From: DATIJP01 sp964569185
GTDB taxonomy: Bacteria > Chlamydiota > Chlamydiia > Chlamydiales > Rhabdochlamydiaceae
DNA: 17,880 bases
Direction of reading: 5' to 3'
Assembly (NCBI GenBank): GCA_964569185.1
Contig: CAZMTP010000037.1
Span: forward strand, 1-17,880
This document shows, one piece after another, positions 1-8,477 of this stretch; the first letter of the stretch is position 1; each line of letters begins with the position of its first letter. Under the pieces are notes generated by a model, which saw only the letters and a list, made by a program, of their open reading frames with translations, ran no database searches and was not told the DNA's origin. The position numbers were made by a program, and so were the translations under genes.

Positions 1-1541
1 GATTTAGCAAATTAAGGGCGTTTCTCTGGCCGATCCACGCTAGGGAATTGAAGAAGTTCATCCCGATGCTGCTGATCTTTTTTCTCATTTGTTTTAATTA
101 TAGCACTTTAAGAACCACCAAAGATGCCCTGGTCTGTACAGCTCCTTCTTCGGGAGCCGAAGCATTGCCCTTTTTAAAAGTGTGGGTGGTCTTGCCGATG
201 GCCCTTCTTTTCACATTTATCTTCACGCGGCTTGCAAACCGTCTTTCGCGCGAGCGGGTATTTTATGTGATGATGAGCATCTTTTTATCTTTCTTTTTTA
301 TCTTTACCTTTGTCCTCTATCCGTTTAGGGACTATCTACATCCCCATGAGCTAGCTGATAAGCTCCAAAATATCTTACCTATGGGATTTAGCGGCTTAAT
401 TGCGATTTTCCGCAATTGGACATTTACCGCATTTTATATCATGTCCGAAATGTGGAGCACCATGATCATGACCGTCCTTTTCTGGGGATTTGCCAATGAG
501 ATCACCACGGTCACTGAAGCCAGACGCTACTATGCTCTATTAGGGATTGGGGCCAATATTGCTACGATCTGTGCAGGACAGATGTCCACATTCATTGCGC
601 AATATTCTTTTAGCCCAGAAGTCATGGTAGGCACAGATTCCTGGCAGCACTCGCTTCTGATTTTGAATTCTATTGTGATTGTTTCTGGCCTTTTAGCCGT
701 TGGCTGTTTCCGCTGGATGCATATTAAAGGAATTGTGACCGATCAGCCTTCCTTGAACTCCAGTTCGATGGAAAATCAGAAAATTAAAATGGGCATCAGA
801 AAAAACTTTGGCTACTTGGCAAAATCCAAATATTTAATTTGTATTGCGGTCATTGTGCTTATGTTTAATATCGCGATGACCTTAGTGGAAGTGGTCTGGA
901 AAGACCAGGTAAAGCAGCTCTATCCCAACCCAAATGAGTTTGCTGCCTATATGGGAGAGGTCCTCACAGGAATTGGCATTATTGCCACCCTACTGGCAAT
1001 CGCTTCGGGTCCTATCATGCGCAAATTTAGTTGGACTACCTCTGCCCTTATTCCTCCTGCGATCTTTTTCGTCACAGGCCTCGGGTTCTTCACCTTTCTC
1101 TTATTCAAAGACTCTACAGCCGGCCTTCTTGCCTTCTTTGTTGGAAGCACGCCACTAGCACTCGGCGTCTTTTTCGGTTCTTTGCAAAATTGCCTCGCGC
1201 GCGCTTCGAAATACACGCTATTTGATGCCACGAAAGAGCTCTCTTTTATTCCACTAAGCAAAGAATCTAAATTAAAAGGAAAAGCGGCCATTGATGGTTT
1301 TGGTTCCCGCTTAGGAAAATCGGGTGCTTCTGTTATCCATCAAAGTTTAATTATGATTTTTGGATCGATCTCTTTAAGCGCTCCGATTGTGGCTGTTATT
1401 TTTATTTTTGTTGTCGGTGGTTGGATGCTTGCTGTGCGCTCTCTTGGAAGACAGTTTGGCCTGCTGACCAAAACAGCTCCTCAGGAAGAGCCTAAAGCGC
1501 CCCTTAACCCTGCTTCCGCGGAAGCACCCAGCAAGGTGTGA
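1..1541 (+). CDS. ATP/ADP translocase-family nucleotide transporter (NTT), 5' end outside window
   Basis: Inner-membrane carrier of the plastid/Rickettsia/Chlamydia NTT family, which exchanges host ATP for ADP or imports nucleotides with protons. The frame is open from the left edge (codon phase at position 3) and encodes F-S-K-L-R-A-F-L-W-P-I-H-A-R-E-L before the TTG at 48, matching the N-terminal pre-membrane segment of chlamydial NTTs, so TTG 48 is an internal Leu and the gene begins upstream. Visible family signatures are the first helix ending in LRTTKD, then SGAEALPFLKVW, and near the C-terminus LFDATKE followed by KGKAAIDGFGSRLGKSGAS, which carries the conserved Lys of the GKSG segment. 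About eleven to twelve hydrophobic segments are present; the tail is hydrophilic (PQEEPKAP). Position beside pgsA and sppA fits the Npt2-type (CT495) orthologue, but substrate cannot be read from sequence. dedA follows within 10 bases. Confidence 0.95.
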   Translation, partial: FSKLRAFLWPIHARELKKFIPMLLIFFLICFNYSTLRTTKDALVCTAPSSGAEALPFLKVWVVLPMALLFTFIFTRLANRLSRERVFYVMMSIFLSFFFIFTFVLYPFRDYLHPHELADKLQNILPMGFSGLIAIFRNWTFTAFYIMSEMWSTMIMTVLFWGFANEITTVTEARRYYALLGIGANIATICAGQMSTFIAQYSFSPEVMVGTDSWQHSLLILNSIVIVSGLLAVGCFRWMHIKGIVTDQPSLNSSSMENQKIKMGIRKNFGYLAKSKYLICIAVIVLMFNIAMTLVEVVWKDQVKQLYPNPNEFAAYMGEVLTGIGIIATLLAIASGPIMRKFSWTTSALIPPAIFFVTGLGFFTFLLFKDSTAGLLAFFVGSTPLALGVFFGSLQNCLARASKYTLFDATKELSFIPLSKESKLKGKAAIDGFGSRLGKSGASVIHQSLIMIFGSISLSAPIVAVIFIFVVGGWMLAVRSLGRQFGLLTKTAPQEEPKAPLNPASAEAPSKV

Positions 1542-1549
1542 GGTTAAGT

Positions 1550-2170
1550 ATGATTGACGGCATTATCCAATTTATTCACCAAAACGCGTATCTGGCCCAC
1601 TGGTTTATCTTCGGCGGGATCATTTTAGCGGCTTTTCATTTCCCGATTAGCACCGATCTATTAATGATCATTGGAGCCACCTTAGCTGCAACCATTGTTC
1701 CAGAGAATGTGTGGCCGCTCTTTTTTGCGATCTATTTTGGATGCATCATTTCGGCCTGGCTTTCTTATTGGATTGGAAGACTTTTAGGGCCCAAGCTGCT
1801 CCGTTTCCGCTTTTTTGCGCGCATTTTAAAACCTGAAAGAATCGAAAAATTAAAAAATTTCTACGGAAAATATGGCCTTTATACACTCATTCTTGGAAGA
1901 TTTATCCCTTTCGGCGCCCGCAATTGCATTTTTATGTCTACAGGGATTAGCAAATCCTCTTTCTCTAAATTTGCTCTGCGCGATGCACTCGCCGCAGGCA
2001 TCTGGTCTATCACCTGTTTTTCTCTGATTTACTTCCTAGGAAAGAATTTTGAAGTGCTCTATCACCATTTTAAAATGGTTAGCGCGATCATTTTATCTGC
2101 TTTAAGTGTGACGGGAATTACCCTCTTTTGGTATCGTAAGAGAAAAAAGTCTTCTACACCAAATGTTTAG
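1550..2170 (+). CDS. DedA-family integral membrane protein
   Basis: A 206-residue polytopic inner-membrane protein of the DedA/SNARE-associated (VTT) family, members of which are implicated in lipid-carrier or phospholipid flipping and membrane homeostasis. The family signature is GRFIPFGAR at residues 116-124, followed by a small-residue stretch (ISKSSFSKFALRDALAAGIW) and another membrane segment; further hydrophobic segments lie at about 18-30, 36-48, 55-75, 147-164 and 177-195. I prefer ATG 1550 over the GTG at 1538 that overlaps the NTT stop, because GTGAGG (1538-1543) gives a ribosome-binding site six bases upstream. The tail KRKKSS is basic and probably cytoplasmic. The gene overlaps pgsA by 8 bases, so the two are likely co-translated; together they suggest a membrane-lipid function. 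The acidic N-terminal motif of Escherichia coli DedA proteins is not obvious here. Confidence 0.85.
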   Translation: MIDGIIQFIHQNAYLAHWFIFGGIILAAFHFPISTDLLMIIGATLAATIVPENVWPLFFAIYFGCIISAWLSYWIGRLLGPKLLRFRFFARILKPERIEKLKNFYGKYGLYTLILGRFIPFGARNCIFMSTGISKSSFSKFALRDALAAGIWSITCFSLIYFLGKNFEVLYHHFKMVSAIILSALSVTGITLFWYRKRKKSSTPNV

Positions 2171-2678
2171 TTTATCAAATAGTTTATCTCTGCTGAGAGC
2201 CCCACTGGCCCTGCTTTTTCTTTACAAGAGCGCGCCTATCCGTATTGCCGCTATTATACTAGCCATGTTCACCGATTTTATTGATGGTTTTTTAGCTAGA
2301 AAAAGACGCTCGGCAACGCAGTTTGGCGCTATTTTAGATCCCACAATGGACAAACTGTTTGTCTTTATCGCTCTTTCTGTCTTATTTCAAGAAGGGCAGC
2401 TGCAGCTCTGGGAAGGCATTGCGATGCTTTCGCGCGATTTTGCACTCTTTTTCTTTGGTATCTATCTCACTTTTACAGGGAATTGGCAGCAACAACAGTT
2501 TAAGTCTATCCGCTGGGGAAAAATCACCACAGCGCTTCAGTTTTTGGTCCTTGGAATTCTTAGCCTTAATTTCACTCTGCCTTCCTGGGCATACATTATT
2601 TTTGTGGTATTTGGTTTTCTTGCATTTGTGGAACTTTTCCAGGTCCGTGCCGATGTTCGTAACGACATACAACCATAA
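2163..2678 (+). CDS. pgsA: CDP-alcohol phosphatidyltransferase (PgsA-like)
   Basis: Membrane enzyme that transfers a phosphatidyl group from CDP-diacylglycerol to an alcohol; by gene position (CT496 in C. trachomatis) probably glycerol-3-phosphate, giving phosphatidylglycerophosphate. The CDP-alcohol transferase signature is complete: D38-x2-D41-G42-x2-A-R46-x8-G55-x3-D59-x3-D63, whose four aspartates bind two metal ions. At 171 residues it has normal length for the family, with hydrophobic helices before and after the motif. The ATG at 2163 lies inside the last codons of dedA (8-base overlap). Its own 3' end overlaps the start of the next reading frame (ATG 2653). The exact alcohol acceptor is inferred, not shown. 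Confidence 0.9.
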   Translation: MFSLSNSLSLLRAPLALLFLYKSAPIRIAAIILAMFTDFIDGFLARKRRSATQFGAILDPTMDKLFVFIALSVLFQEGQLQLWEGIAMLSRDFALFFFGIYLTFTGNWQQQQFKSIRWGKITTALQFLVLGILSLNFTLPSWAYIIFVVFGFLAFVELFQVRADVRNDIQP

Positions 2679-3552
2679 AATTGCTGCTCTACTTGTTGCC
2701 TCTGCTCTATTTTTTCAATCTTTAGCTGCCAAAGAACAGCCTCCTTTTGTGCCACCCTTTGTGATGGGCTCTTTAAAGGGGCAACTAGGCAACCAACTAT
2801 TTATTATCGCCGCTACTGTTAGCTTGGCTTTAGATCACGGAGCCATTCCTATCTTTCCCGATTTTCTTCGCGCTAGTCATGACAACATCTCTTTCAATTA
2901 TAATCGTCTTTTTCCTCATCTGAATCCCCATTTCCCTGTTAAAGAGCGGATTGCCTGTTACTATAAAGAGCTGCACTTCCACTATGATCCTATTCCTTAT
3001 GCCCCAAATCTTTGTCTTATCGGCTACTTTCAATCAGAAAATTATTTTTATCATCACAAATAAGAGATCTTAGAGCTATTTGCTCCTTCTGAAAAAATCC
3101 TCAATTATCTCAACGAAAAATATGTAGGATTGCTCCAGCATCCCTGCCCTGTGTCACTGCATATGCGTTTTTATGCCGATTCTGGTCCAGAAAAGGATAT
3201 GTACACTCAAGTGGGCGCGCACTATTTTGAGAAAGCAATCGCCTGTTTTCCCAAGGATGTGCTATTTATTGTCTTTTCAAATCAGATAGACCGGTGTAAA
3301 AAAGAGCTGGCGCATATCAAACGCACTCTCTATTTCGTTGAGGGGGAAGATTATATTCATGATTTCTATTTAATGAGTCTTTGCAAGCATAATATTATTT
3401 GCAATTCCAGTTTTTCCTGGTGGGCGGCCTATTTAAATCCTCACCCAAACAAAAAAATCATTGCACCACATCCTTGGTTTACCTCTACATGCTATTCTAA
3501 CTCCAAAGATCTGATTCCACCTGAATGGACTGTTATCTCAGTGGAAGATTAA
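2653..3552 (+). pseudogene. GT11-like (alpha-1,2-fucosyltransferase family) glycosyltransferase, interrupted by an in-frame TAA
   Basis: Reading from ATG 2653, codon 137 is TAA (3061-3063); the same frame then stays open to the TAA at 3550-3552, for 298 amino acids in total plus the internal stop. Both halves belong to one protein. The N-half has the GT11 opening GSLKGQLGNQLF (39-50). The C-half has FSNQIDRCKKEL, then LMSLCKHNIICNSSFSWWAAYLNP and the IAPHPWF end typical of GT11. The join reads GYFQSENYFYHHK-stop-EILELFAPSE, continuous with the family, so one substitution (for example AAA or GAA to TAA) explains the break. The HxRRGD-type donor motif is altered to HMRFYAD (H170, R172). Residues 9-26 form a signal-peptide-like hydrophobic stretch, odd for a cytoplasmic fucosyltransferase. 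The start overlaps pgsA by 26 bases with no strong ribosome-binding site. It could also be a sequencing error. Confidence 0.8.
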
Positions 3553-3606
3553 ATTGAAAAAAAGCAATGCATTGAATTTATTTAACGTGCCCGTGCCCGA
3601 TTCTCT

Positions 3607-4725
3607 TCAAGGTATTAGTTCTTTGAGGAGAGAAGTTCGAGATGTTTTTAATTCGAACTTAGGTAATGAGAATTCTGCTCCATGTGCTTTTATAAGGGTG
3701 CCAATGCTAAGTAATAATTCTTGTTTCACTTGAAGATATTCTTCGTAGCGCGTAGCTAATGTATACCCATCAATGAGAATATCAATGGAGTGAGACCCAA
3801 ATTCTTTAAATATCACATGAAATGGAAGTCCCACATCTACCTGATGATGACTTAAAATAGTGGCTTTTATGGCTTCTAAAAGGGCAGGCAACTTCTCTAA
3901 ATCTTCTAATCGCAATTTGACCGTTTCCAAAATATGCCGATGGGTCATATGCGACATATTAATAATGACCGCTTCGGAAAAAAGTGCATTGGGTAAAAAT
4001 ACTGGCCTCATCTCTAAATCCCGAATCTGCGTCATATACCAGCCCACTTCTTCTACTACGCCTGTAAGTTCATTTCTACTGGGAATGACGATAGTGTCCC
4101 CTACAACAAAGGGCCGAGTCATATAGAGCATGACCCCGCCAAAAAAATTGGCGATCACCTCTTTGGCCGCAAAACCGATTGCTGCTGCTCCAATACCTCC
4201 AAAAGCAAGTAGCGGCAAAATATTTAGGCCTAAAATTTGCAACACCAAAAGCAGGGATAATGTCACAACAGTAAAACTGCAGATGCGGCTGAGCACATGC
4301 ACTGTTCCTACAGAAAGAGTGGCCTTCTTTTTACTTCCTAAAAATGATTGGCGCATGACTTTGACCCAACGCAATAGCAGCCAGCTGCCGCAAACGACAA
4401 GCAAACTATTGCGCTCTGTTGCTATGTATGGCAAATGAACAAAGCCAAAATGTTCTTTCAATATGTTAAATACAAAACTGAGCCCCACAATCCAGAGCGC
4501 GACAAAAAAGGGTAGATGAACAATCTGGTGGATTTTTTCACGCCAGTGGCACTCTTTCGATAATGAACGATGATGGATCTTTTTAAGCACGCCTTTGACC
4601 AGATAGTTTAATGCAATCAAGCCTACAATGGCTAAACCTATCTTGACCGCATAGGCCCATTTTCCAAAAAATAAAAAATGGAGAAAATCTTGCGCATGCA
4701 TGTTTTTTATGTATAGGAAAATCAT
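3607..4725 (-). CDS. MscS-family mechanosensitive ion channel
   Basis: A 372-residue inner-membrane channel of the small-conductance mechanosensitive family, which releases osmolytes under hypo-osmotic stress. N-terminal hydrophobic segments lie at about 26-46, 71-87, 105-120 and 145-165. The pore-lining helix is the Gly/Ala-rich LLAFGGIGAAAIGFAAKEVIANFFGG (172-197), followed by the family hallmark MLYMTRPFVVGDTIVIP (199-215), the beta domain (VVEEVGWYMTQIRDLEMRPVFLPN) and the alpha/beta C-terminal domain. The extra N-terminal helices make it one of the larger MscS-like forms. ATG 4725 is the longest start; ATG 4701 (MHAQDF) is possible, and neither has a clear Shine-Dalgarno. It is divergent from sppA (38-base gap) and convergent with the broken glycosyltransferase, so it is probably a single-gene unit inserted into the chlamydial NTT-sppA neighbourhood. 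Confidence 0.93.
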   Translation of the reverse strand: MIFLYIKNMHAQDFLHFLFFGKWAYAVKIGLAIVGLIALNYLVKGVLKKIHHRSLSKECHWREKIHQIVHLPFFVALWIVGLSFVFNILKEHFGFVHLPYIATERNSLLVVCGSWLLLRWVKVMRQSFLGSKKKATLSVGTVHVLSRICSFTVVTLSLLLVLQILGLNILPLLAFGGIGAAAIGFAAKEVIANFFGGVMLYMTRPFVVGDTIVIPSRNELTGVVEEVGWYMTQIRDLEMRPVFLPNALFSEAVIINMSHMTHRHILETVKLRLEDLEKLPALLEAIKATILSHHQVDVGLPFHVIFKEFGSHSIDILIDGYTLATRYEEYLQVKQELLLSIGTLIKAHGAEFSLPKFELKTSRTSLLKELIP

Positions 4726-4763
4726 AGATATAAAATCAAATAGTGATTTAAGCTCAAGTACAA

Positions 4764-5813
4764 ATGACCAGCTTTAATCAATCTATCTTTTCCTCTACTT
4801 TTCGCGCGTTTTGTAAATCTTTTGCTATTGTGGTTGGTTTTTTTGCTGCTGTGTCACTTGCTATTTTAATGATCTCGCTTCTCTCTGATGAAATTTCAAC
4901 CCCTGATAAAGGCAAGTTGATGGTTGATGCTGATGCTGACGGGTCACGCACGATTCTTTCAGATACAGCGCCTGTGATTTTAAAGATCGATATTACAGGT
5001 CTAGTCGGCGAAGGAAATTTAACTGAGCAAAAAATAAACAATCTGCTGCTCACCTCGCGCGAAGGAATATTGAAGGGCGATCGCGTAAAAGCAGTTCTGC
5101 TCTATATGAATACACCGGGTGGCACTGCCAATGATGCGGACGTGATCTATCGCGCACTAATGGACTATAAAGCGCGCTACCACGTTCCCATCTATACCTA
5201 TGTAGAAGGATTGTGTGCTTCAGGAGGGATGTATATTGCATCCGCCTCTGATCGGATTTTAGCTAGCCCTGAAAGCATTATCGGCTCTGTAGGTGTGCTC
5301 CTAGGGCCTACATTTAATGTGTCTGAGGCCATGGATAAAATCGGAGTCAAAGCGCTCACGCTGACCGCAGGGAAAGACAAAGATGCCTTGAATCCATTCC
5401 GCCCCTGGGTGGCCGGAGAAGAGGATTCGATTAAAAAAATTACTTTATCTTTATATAACCGTTTTGTTGACATTGTAGTCGCCGCGCGGCCTGCCCTAGA
5501 TCGCACTCTCCTTGTCCAAGACTATGGGGCTCAAGTATTTGTAGCTGAAGAGGCACAAGCGTTAGGGTTTATAGATGATGGGAATAGCAGTTATAACGCA
5601 GCTCTAAAAGAACTAGCTGCTGCCGCCAACTTTAAAGAAGGCGAAAAGTATCAGGTATTGCATATAGAATCTCCCCATGGTATAATAACAGAGTTAGCTC
5701 AAGGAAAGGCCTCTTTTTTGAGTGGTAAAATAAAGCATGTTTTCCCTCTGGGGCCGAATATCACCTCTGAAATGAGCGGTAAGTTCTTATACTTATATAC
5801 ACCAACAAATTAA
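4764..5813 (+). CDS. sppA: S49-family signal peptide peptidase (SppA/SohB type)
   Basis: Membrane-anchored serine protease that degrades cleaved signal peptides and membrane-protein fragments. One N-terminal transmembrane helix spans residues 20-40; the rest is predicted periplasmic. The S49 core is clear: NTPGG (116-120), the nucleophile Ser153 in CASGGMYIA (151-159), then SIIGSVGV (171-178), and the Ser/Lys-dyad base most likely Lys206 in AGKDKDALNP, aligned with SG-x-x-KD of Bacillus SppA. At 349 residues it is the short, single-domain form; in C. trachomatis the gene at this position is called sohB (CT494). It opens the sppA-polA-coaE-rho operon, six bases before polA. A TATAAA hexamer at 4729-4734 could be its -10, but no good -35 is seen. 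Confidence 0.92.
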   Translation: MTSFNQSIFSSTFRAFCKSFAIVVGFFAAVSLAILMISLLSDEISTPDKGKLMVDADADGSRTILSDTAPVILKIDITGLVGEGNLTEQKINNLLLTSREGILKGDRVKAVLLYMNTPGGTANDADVIYRALMDYKARYHVPIYTYVEGLCASGGMYIASASDRILASPESIIGSVGVLLGPTFNVSEAMDKIGVKALTLTAGKDKDALNPFRPWVAGEEDSIKKITLSLYNRFVDIVVAARPALDRTLLVQDYGAQVFVAEEAQALGFIDDGNSSYNAALKELAAAANFKEGEKYQVLHIESPHGIITELAQGKASFLSGKIKHVFPLGPNITSEMSGKFLYLYTPTN

Positions 5814-5819
5814 TCTCGT

Positions 5820-8477
5820 ATGAAAAGCATCTACGTTGTCGATGCCGTTAACTTTCTTTTCCGATCCTACTATGCTATTGGCCCTATGACCAATCTTAAA
5901 GGGGCGTCCACAGGAGCATTGTTTGGGTTCATTCGCTCTATTTTTAAAATCATTAAAGATTTCTCCCCGACACATTTAGTGGCAGTATTTGATGGGCCTC
6001 AAAGCTCGCAACACCGGAAAGATATTTATAGCGACTATAAAATCCATCGCAAGGCCATGCCGGATGATCTCTATGCCCAATTGGAAAAAGCGATTGAATT
6101 TTGCCATTTAGCCGGTATTCCATGTCTGTCAATTCCTAAAGTGGAAGCCGATGATGTGATGGGCAGCATTACTAAATGGGGAGAGCAAAAAGGGACCGAT
6201 ATCTATTTGTGCACAAGTGACAAAGATCTATGCCAGCTGGTTTCTGATCATGTATTTGTGATCAATCCGCACAAAGGGAATCTTCTTATCGACAAAGAGA
6301 AAGTCAAAGAACTCTATGGCGTTTTTCCTGAGCAGATGGTCGATCTTTTAGCACTCATGGGAGATTCTTCCGATAACATTCCTGGAATTGAAGGCATTGG
6401 ACCTAAAACTGCGGCACAACTGCTGCACGAACATGGTTCTTTAGATAGAATTTTAGAGAATGCGCACAATTTTAAAGAAAAAAAACGGGAATTGATTTTG
6501 GCCGGCAAAGAATCTGCATTGATTAGCCGCCGGCTCGCCACAATTCATACGGGTGTGGAGTTTCCGCAAGAGGATGCTTTCTTTTTGTTGAAAGCGCCAG
6601 AGGTAGAAAAGCTCAAGCAGTTTTATCATGAGATGCATTTTCTGACGCTTTTAAAAGAGTTTGGATCTTCCTCAGAATCCAATGCGGAAGAGGATCCTGT
6701 TTCCTATACTTTGATTAATGAGGAACAGGCACTAAAATCGCTAATCGAAAAGTTAAAACAAGCAAAAGAGATTTGCATCGATACAGAAACAACCGATCTG
6801 AGCCCCTTAAGAGCAGAATTAGTGGGCATTGGGCTCGGTATTAAACCTCAAGAAGCCTGGTACATTCCGATGAATGGTGCGCTCTCTATGGAGCGCTGTT
6901 TGCAACTTCTGAAACCGCTCTTAGAGGCCCCAGGTATTCGCTTTTTTGGCCACCATTTGAAATATGACCTGCATGTGCTCGCTCAACACGGCATTCAGAT
7001 TAAACATCTCTGTTTTGATACTCTTTTGGCCTCCTATCTTTTGGCACCGCACAAGCCAAGACATGGACTAGATGAGCTCTGCCTAGAAAAATTTGGAAAG
7101 GTCAAAATCCCGATTACAGACTTAATTGGCAAAGGGAAACAGCAGATCTCCATGAAACAGGTACCACTTGAAAAAGTGGCCACCTATTGTTGCGAAGATG
7201 TGGATTATACGATCCGGCTCAAAGAGCTCTTTGAAAAAGAGTTAAAAGAAGAAAAATTATGGCCTGTTTTAGAAAAAATTGAGCTGCCTTTAATCCCTGT
7301 TTTGATGGATATGGAAAGGCATGGAATGTTTCTAGATGCTTCCAAAATCCGCGAAATGTCTCATGAGCTTGCAAATCAGATTGCCCATTTGCAATCTGAA
7401 ATCTACAAAATGGCCGATGAAACATTTAATCTTAATTCTCCGAAGCAGCTGAGCCATATTCTTTTTGAAAAACTGCAAATCCGCCCGCTGAAAAAAACGG
7501 AAACCGGCTATTCCACAAGCGCAGAAGTGTTAGAGATGCTAGAAGATGCCTCTCCGATCATTCCTAAAATCATCAACTATCGCTTTTTTGAAAAATTGCG
7601 CTCTACCTATGTGGATGCACTGCCAGAGCAGATCGATCCAAAAACGGGCCGCATCCATTGCACTTTTAATCAGTCGGGCACCGCGACAGGCCGTTTAGCC
7701 TGTCAAGACCCTAATTTGCAAAATATTCCAGTACGCTCTTCAGAAGGACGCAAATTGCGTACTGCATTCAGACCACAACTTTCACATTGGAGTTATCTGG
7801 CAGCTGACTATTCTCAAATTGAACTCCGTTTGCTGGCCCATTTTAGTGAAGATCCTGTGCTCACAAAAGCGTTTCAAGAAGGCGAAGATGTGCACACTTA
7901 CACCGCTTCTTTGGTCTTTGATGTACCATTAAAGGAAGTCACATCAGAAATGCGCCATCAGGCTAAAGCTGTGAATTTCGGCATTCTTTATGGACAGCAA
8001 GCTTTTGGACTTGCAAAAGAGTTAAATATTGAGACAAAACAGGCGGCTGCACTCATCGAGACCTATTTCAAACGGTATAGCAAAGTAAAAGAATATTTAG
8101 AGTCTTGTAAGGAAACTGTGCGCAAGACAGGCAAATCTTTCACCATGTCAGGAAGACAGCGGCCGATCCCAGATATTAATAGCAAAAATCCGATGATACG
8201 CTCCGCTGCTGAGCGTCTGGCCGTTAACACACCTTTGCAAGGCGGCCAAGCCGACCTGATCAAACTGGCCATGATTAAAATCGATCAGATGTTGAAGAAG
8301 CAGCAGGAACAGGGCTATATGATACTCCAGGTCCATGACGAATTGATCTTTGAAGTACCGGACGACAGAGTAGAATTTTTAGCACAAGAAGTGAAAAAAA
8401 TTATGGAAACTATTTTTGTTTTAAAAGTGCCTCTTGTTGTGGATATTTCTATTGGAAAAAATTGGGGGGAATGTTAG
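5820..8477 (+). CDS. polA: DNA polymerase I with 5'-3' and 3'-5' exonuclease domains
   Basis: Gap-filling and primer-removing DNA polymerase, 885 residues, full length. The 5'-3' flap nuclease domain occupies about 1-285 (VVDAVNFLFRSYYA, VEADDVMG at 108-115, TSDKDLCQL, GDSSDNIPGIEGIGPKTA at 181-198). The proofreading domain follows: Exo I D321/E323 (IDTETTDL), Exo II D383 (GHHLKYD), Exo III Y456/D460 (YCCEDVD), so the catalytic carboxylates remain, although the usual Asn of Exo II is His379. The polymerase has motif A DYSQIELR (663-670), the O-helix R712-x3-K716-x3-F720-x2-YG, and motif C VHDE (838-841). The start ATG is six bases after sppA, and the stop overlaps the coaE start by seven bases, indicating translational coupling. 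No truncation is seen. Confidence 0.98.
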   Translation: MKSIYVVDAVNFLFRSYYAIGPMTNLKGASTGALFGFIRSIFKIIKDFSPTHLVAVFDGPQSSQHRKDIYSDYKIHRKAMPDDLYAQLEKAIEFCHLAGIPCLSIPKVEADDVMGSITKWGEQKGTDIYLCTSDKDLCQLVSDHVFVINPHKGNLLIDKEKVKELYGVFPEQMVDLLALMGDSSDNIPGIEGIGPKTAAQLLHEHGSLDRILENAHNFKEKKRELILAGKESALISRRLATIHTGVEFPQEDAFFLLKAPEVEKLKQFYHEMHFLTLLKEFGSSSESNAEEDPVSYTLINEEQALKSLIEKLKQAKEICIDTETTDLSPLRAELVGIGLGIKPQEAWYIPMNGALSMERCLQLLKPLLEAPGIRFFGHHLKYDLHVLAQHGIQIKHLCFDTLLASYLLAPHKPRHGLDELCLEKFGKVKIPITDLIGKGKQQISMKQVPLEKVATYCCEDVDYTIRLKELFEKELKEEKLWPVLEKIELPLIPVLMDMERHGMFLDASKIREMSHELANQIAHLQSEIYKMADETFNLNSPKQLSHILFEKLQIRPLKKTETGYSTSAEVLEMLEDASPIIPKIINYRFFEKLRSTYVDALPEQIDPKTGRIHCTFNQSGTATGRLACQDPNLQNIPVRSSEGRKLRTAFRPQLSHWSYLAADYSQIELRLLAHFSEDPVLTKAFQEGEDVHTYTASLVFDVPLKEVTSEMRHQAKAVNFGILYGQQAFGLAKELNIETKQAAALIETYFKRYSKVKEYLESCKETVRKTGKSFTMSGRQRPIPDINSKNPMIRSAAERLAVNTPLQGGQADLIKLAMIKIDQMLKKQQEQGYMILQVHDELIFEVPDDRVEFLAQEVKKIMETIFVLKVPLVVDISIGKNWGEC

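Noticed and set aside
2359..2652. Upstream extension of the glycosyltransferase frame inside pgsA
   Set aside because: The peptide has no family similarity and the region codes for the PgsA C-terminal half in another frame; ATG 2653 begins the recognisable signal-like leader.
3061..3063. Recoding (readthrough) of the TAA in the glycosyltransferase
   Set aside because: TAA is not used for selenocysteine or pyrrolysine, and no stimulatory structure or favourable context is apparent; a nonsense mutation or base error is simpler.
3562..3572. CAATGCATTG palindrome between the glycosyltransferase and mscS as a terminator
   Set aside because: A perfect palindrome without a loop gives only a tiny stem, and the nearby A/T runs do not follow a stable hairpin in either direction.
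3587..3599. GTGCCCGTGCCCG short direct repeat
   Set aside because: Two 6-base units only; no array or further copies nearby.
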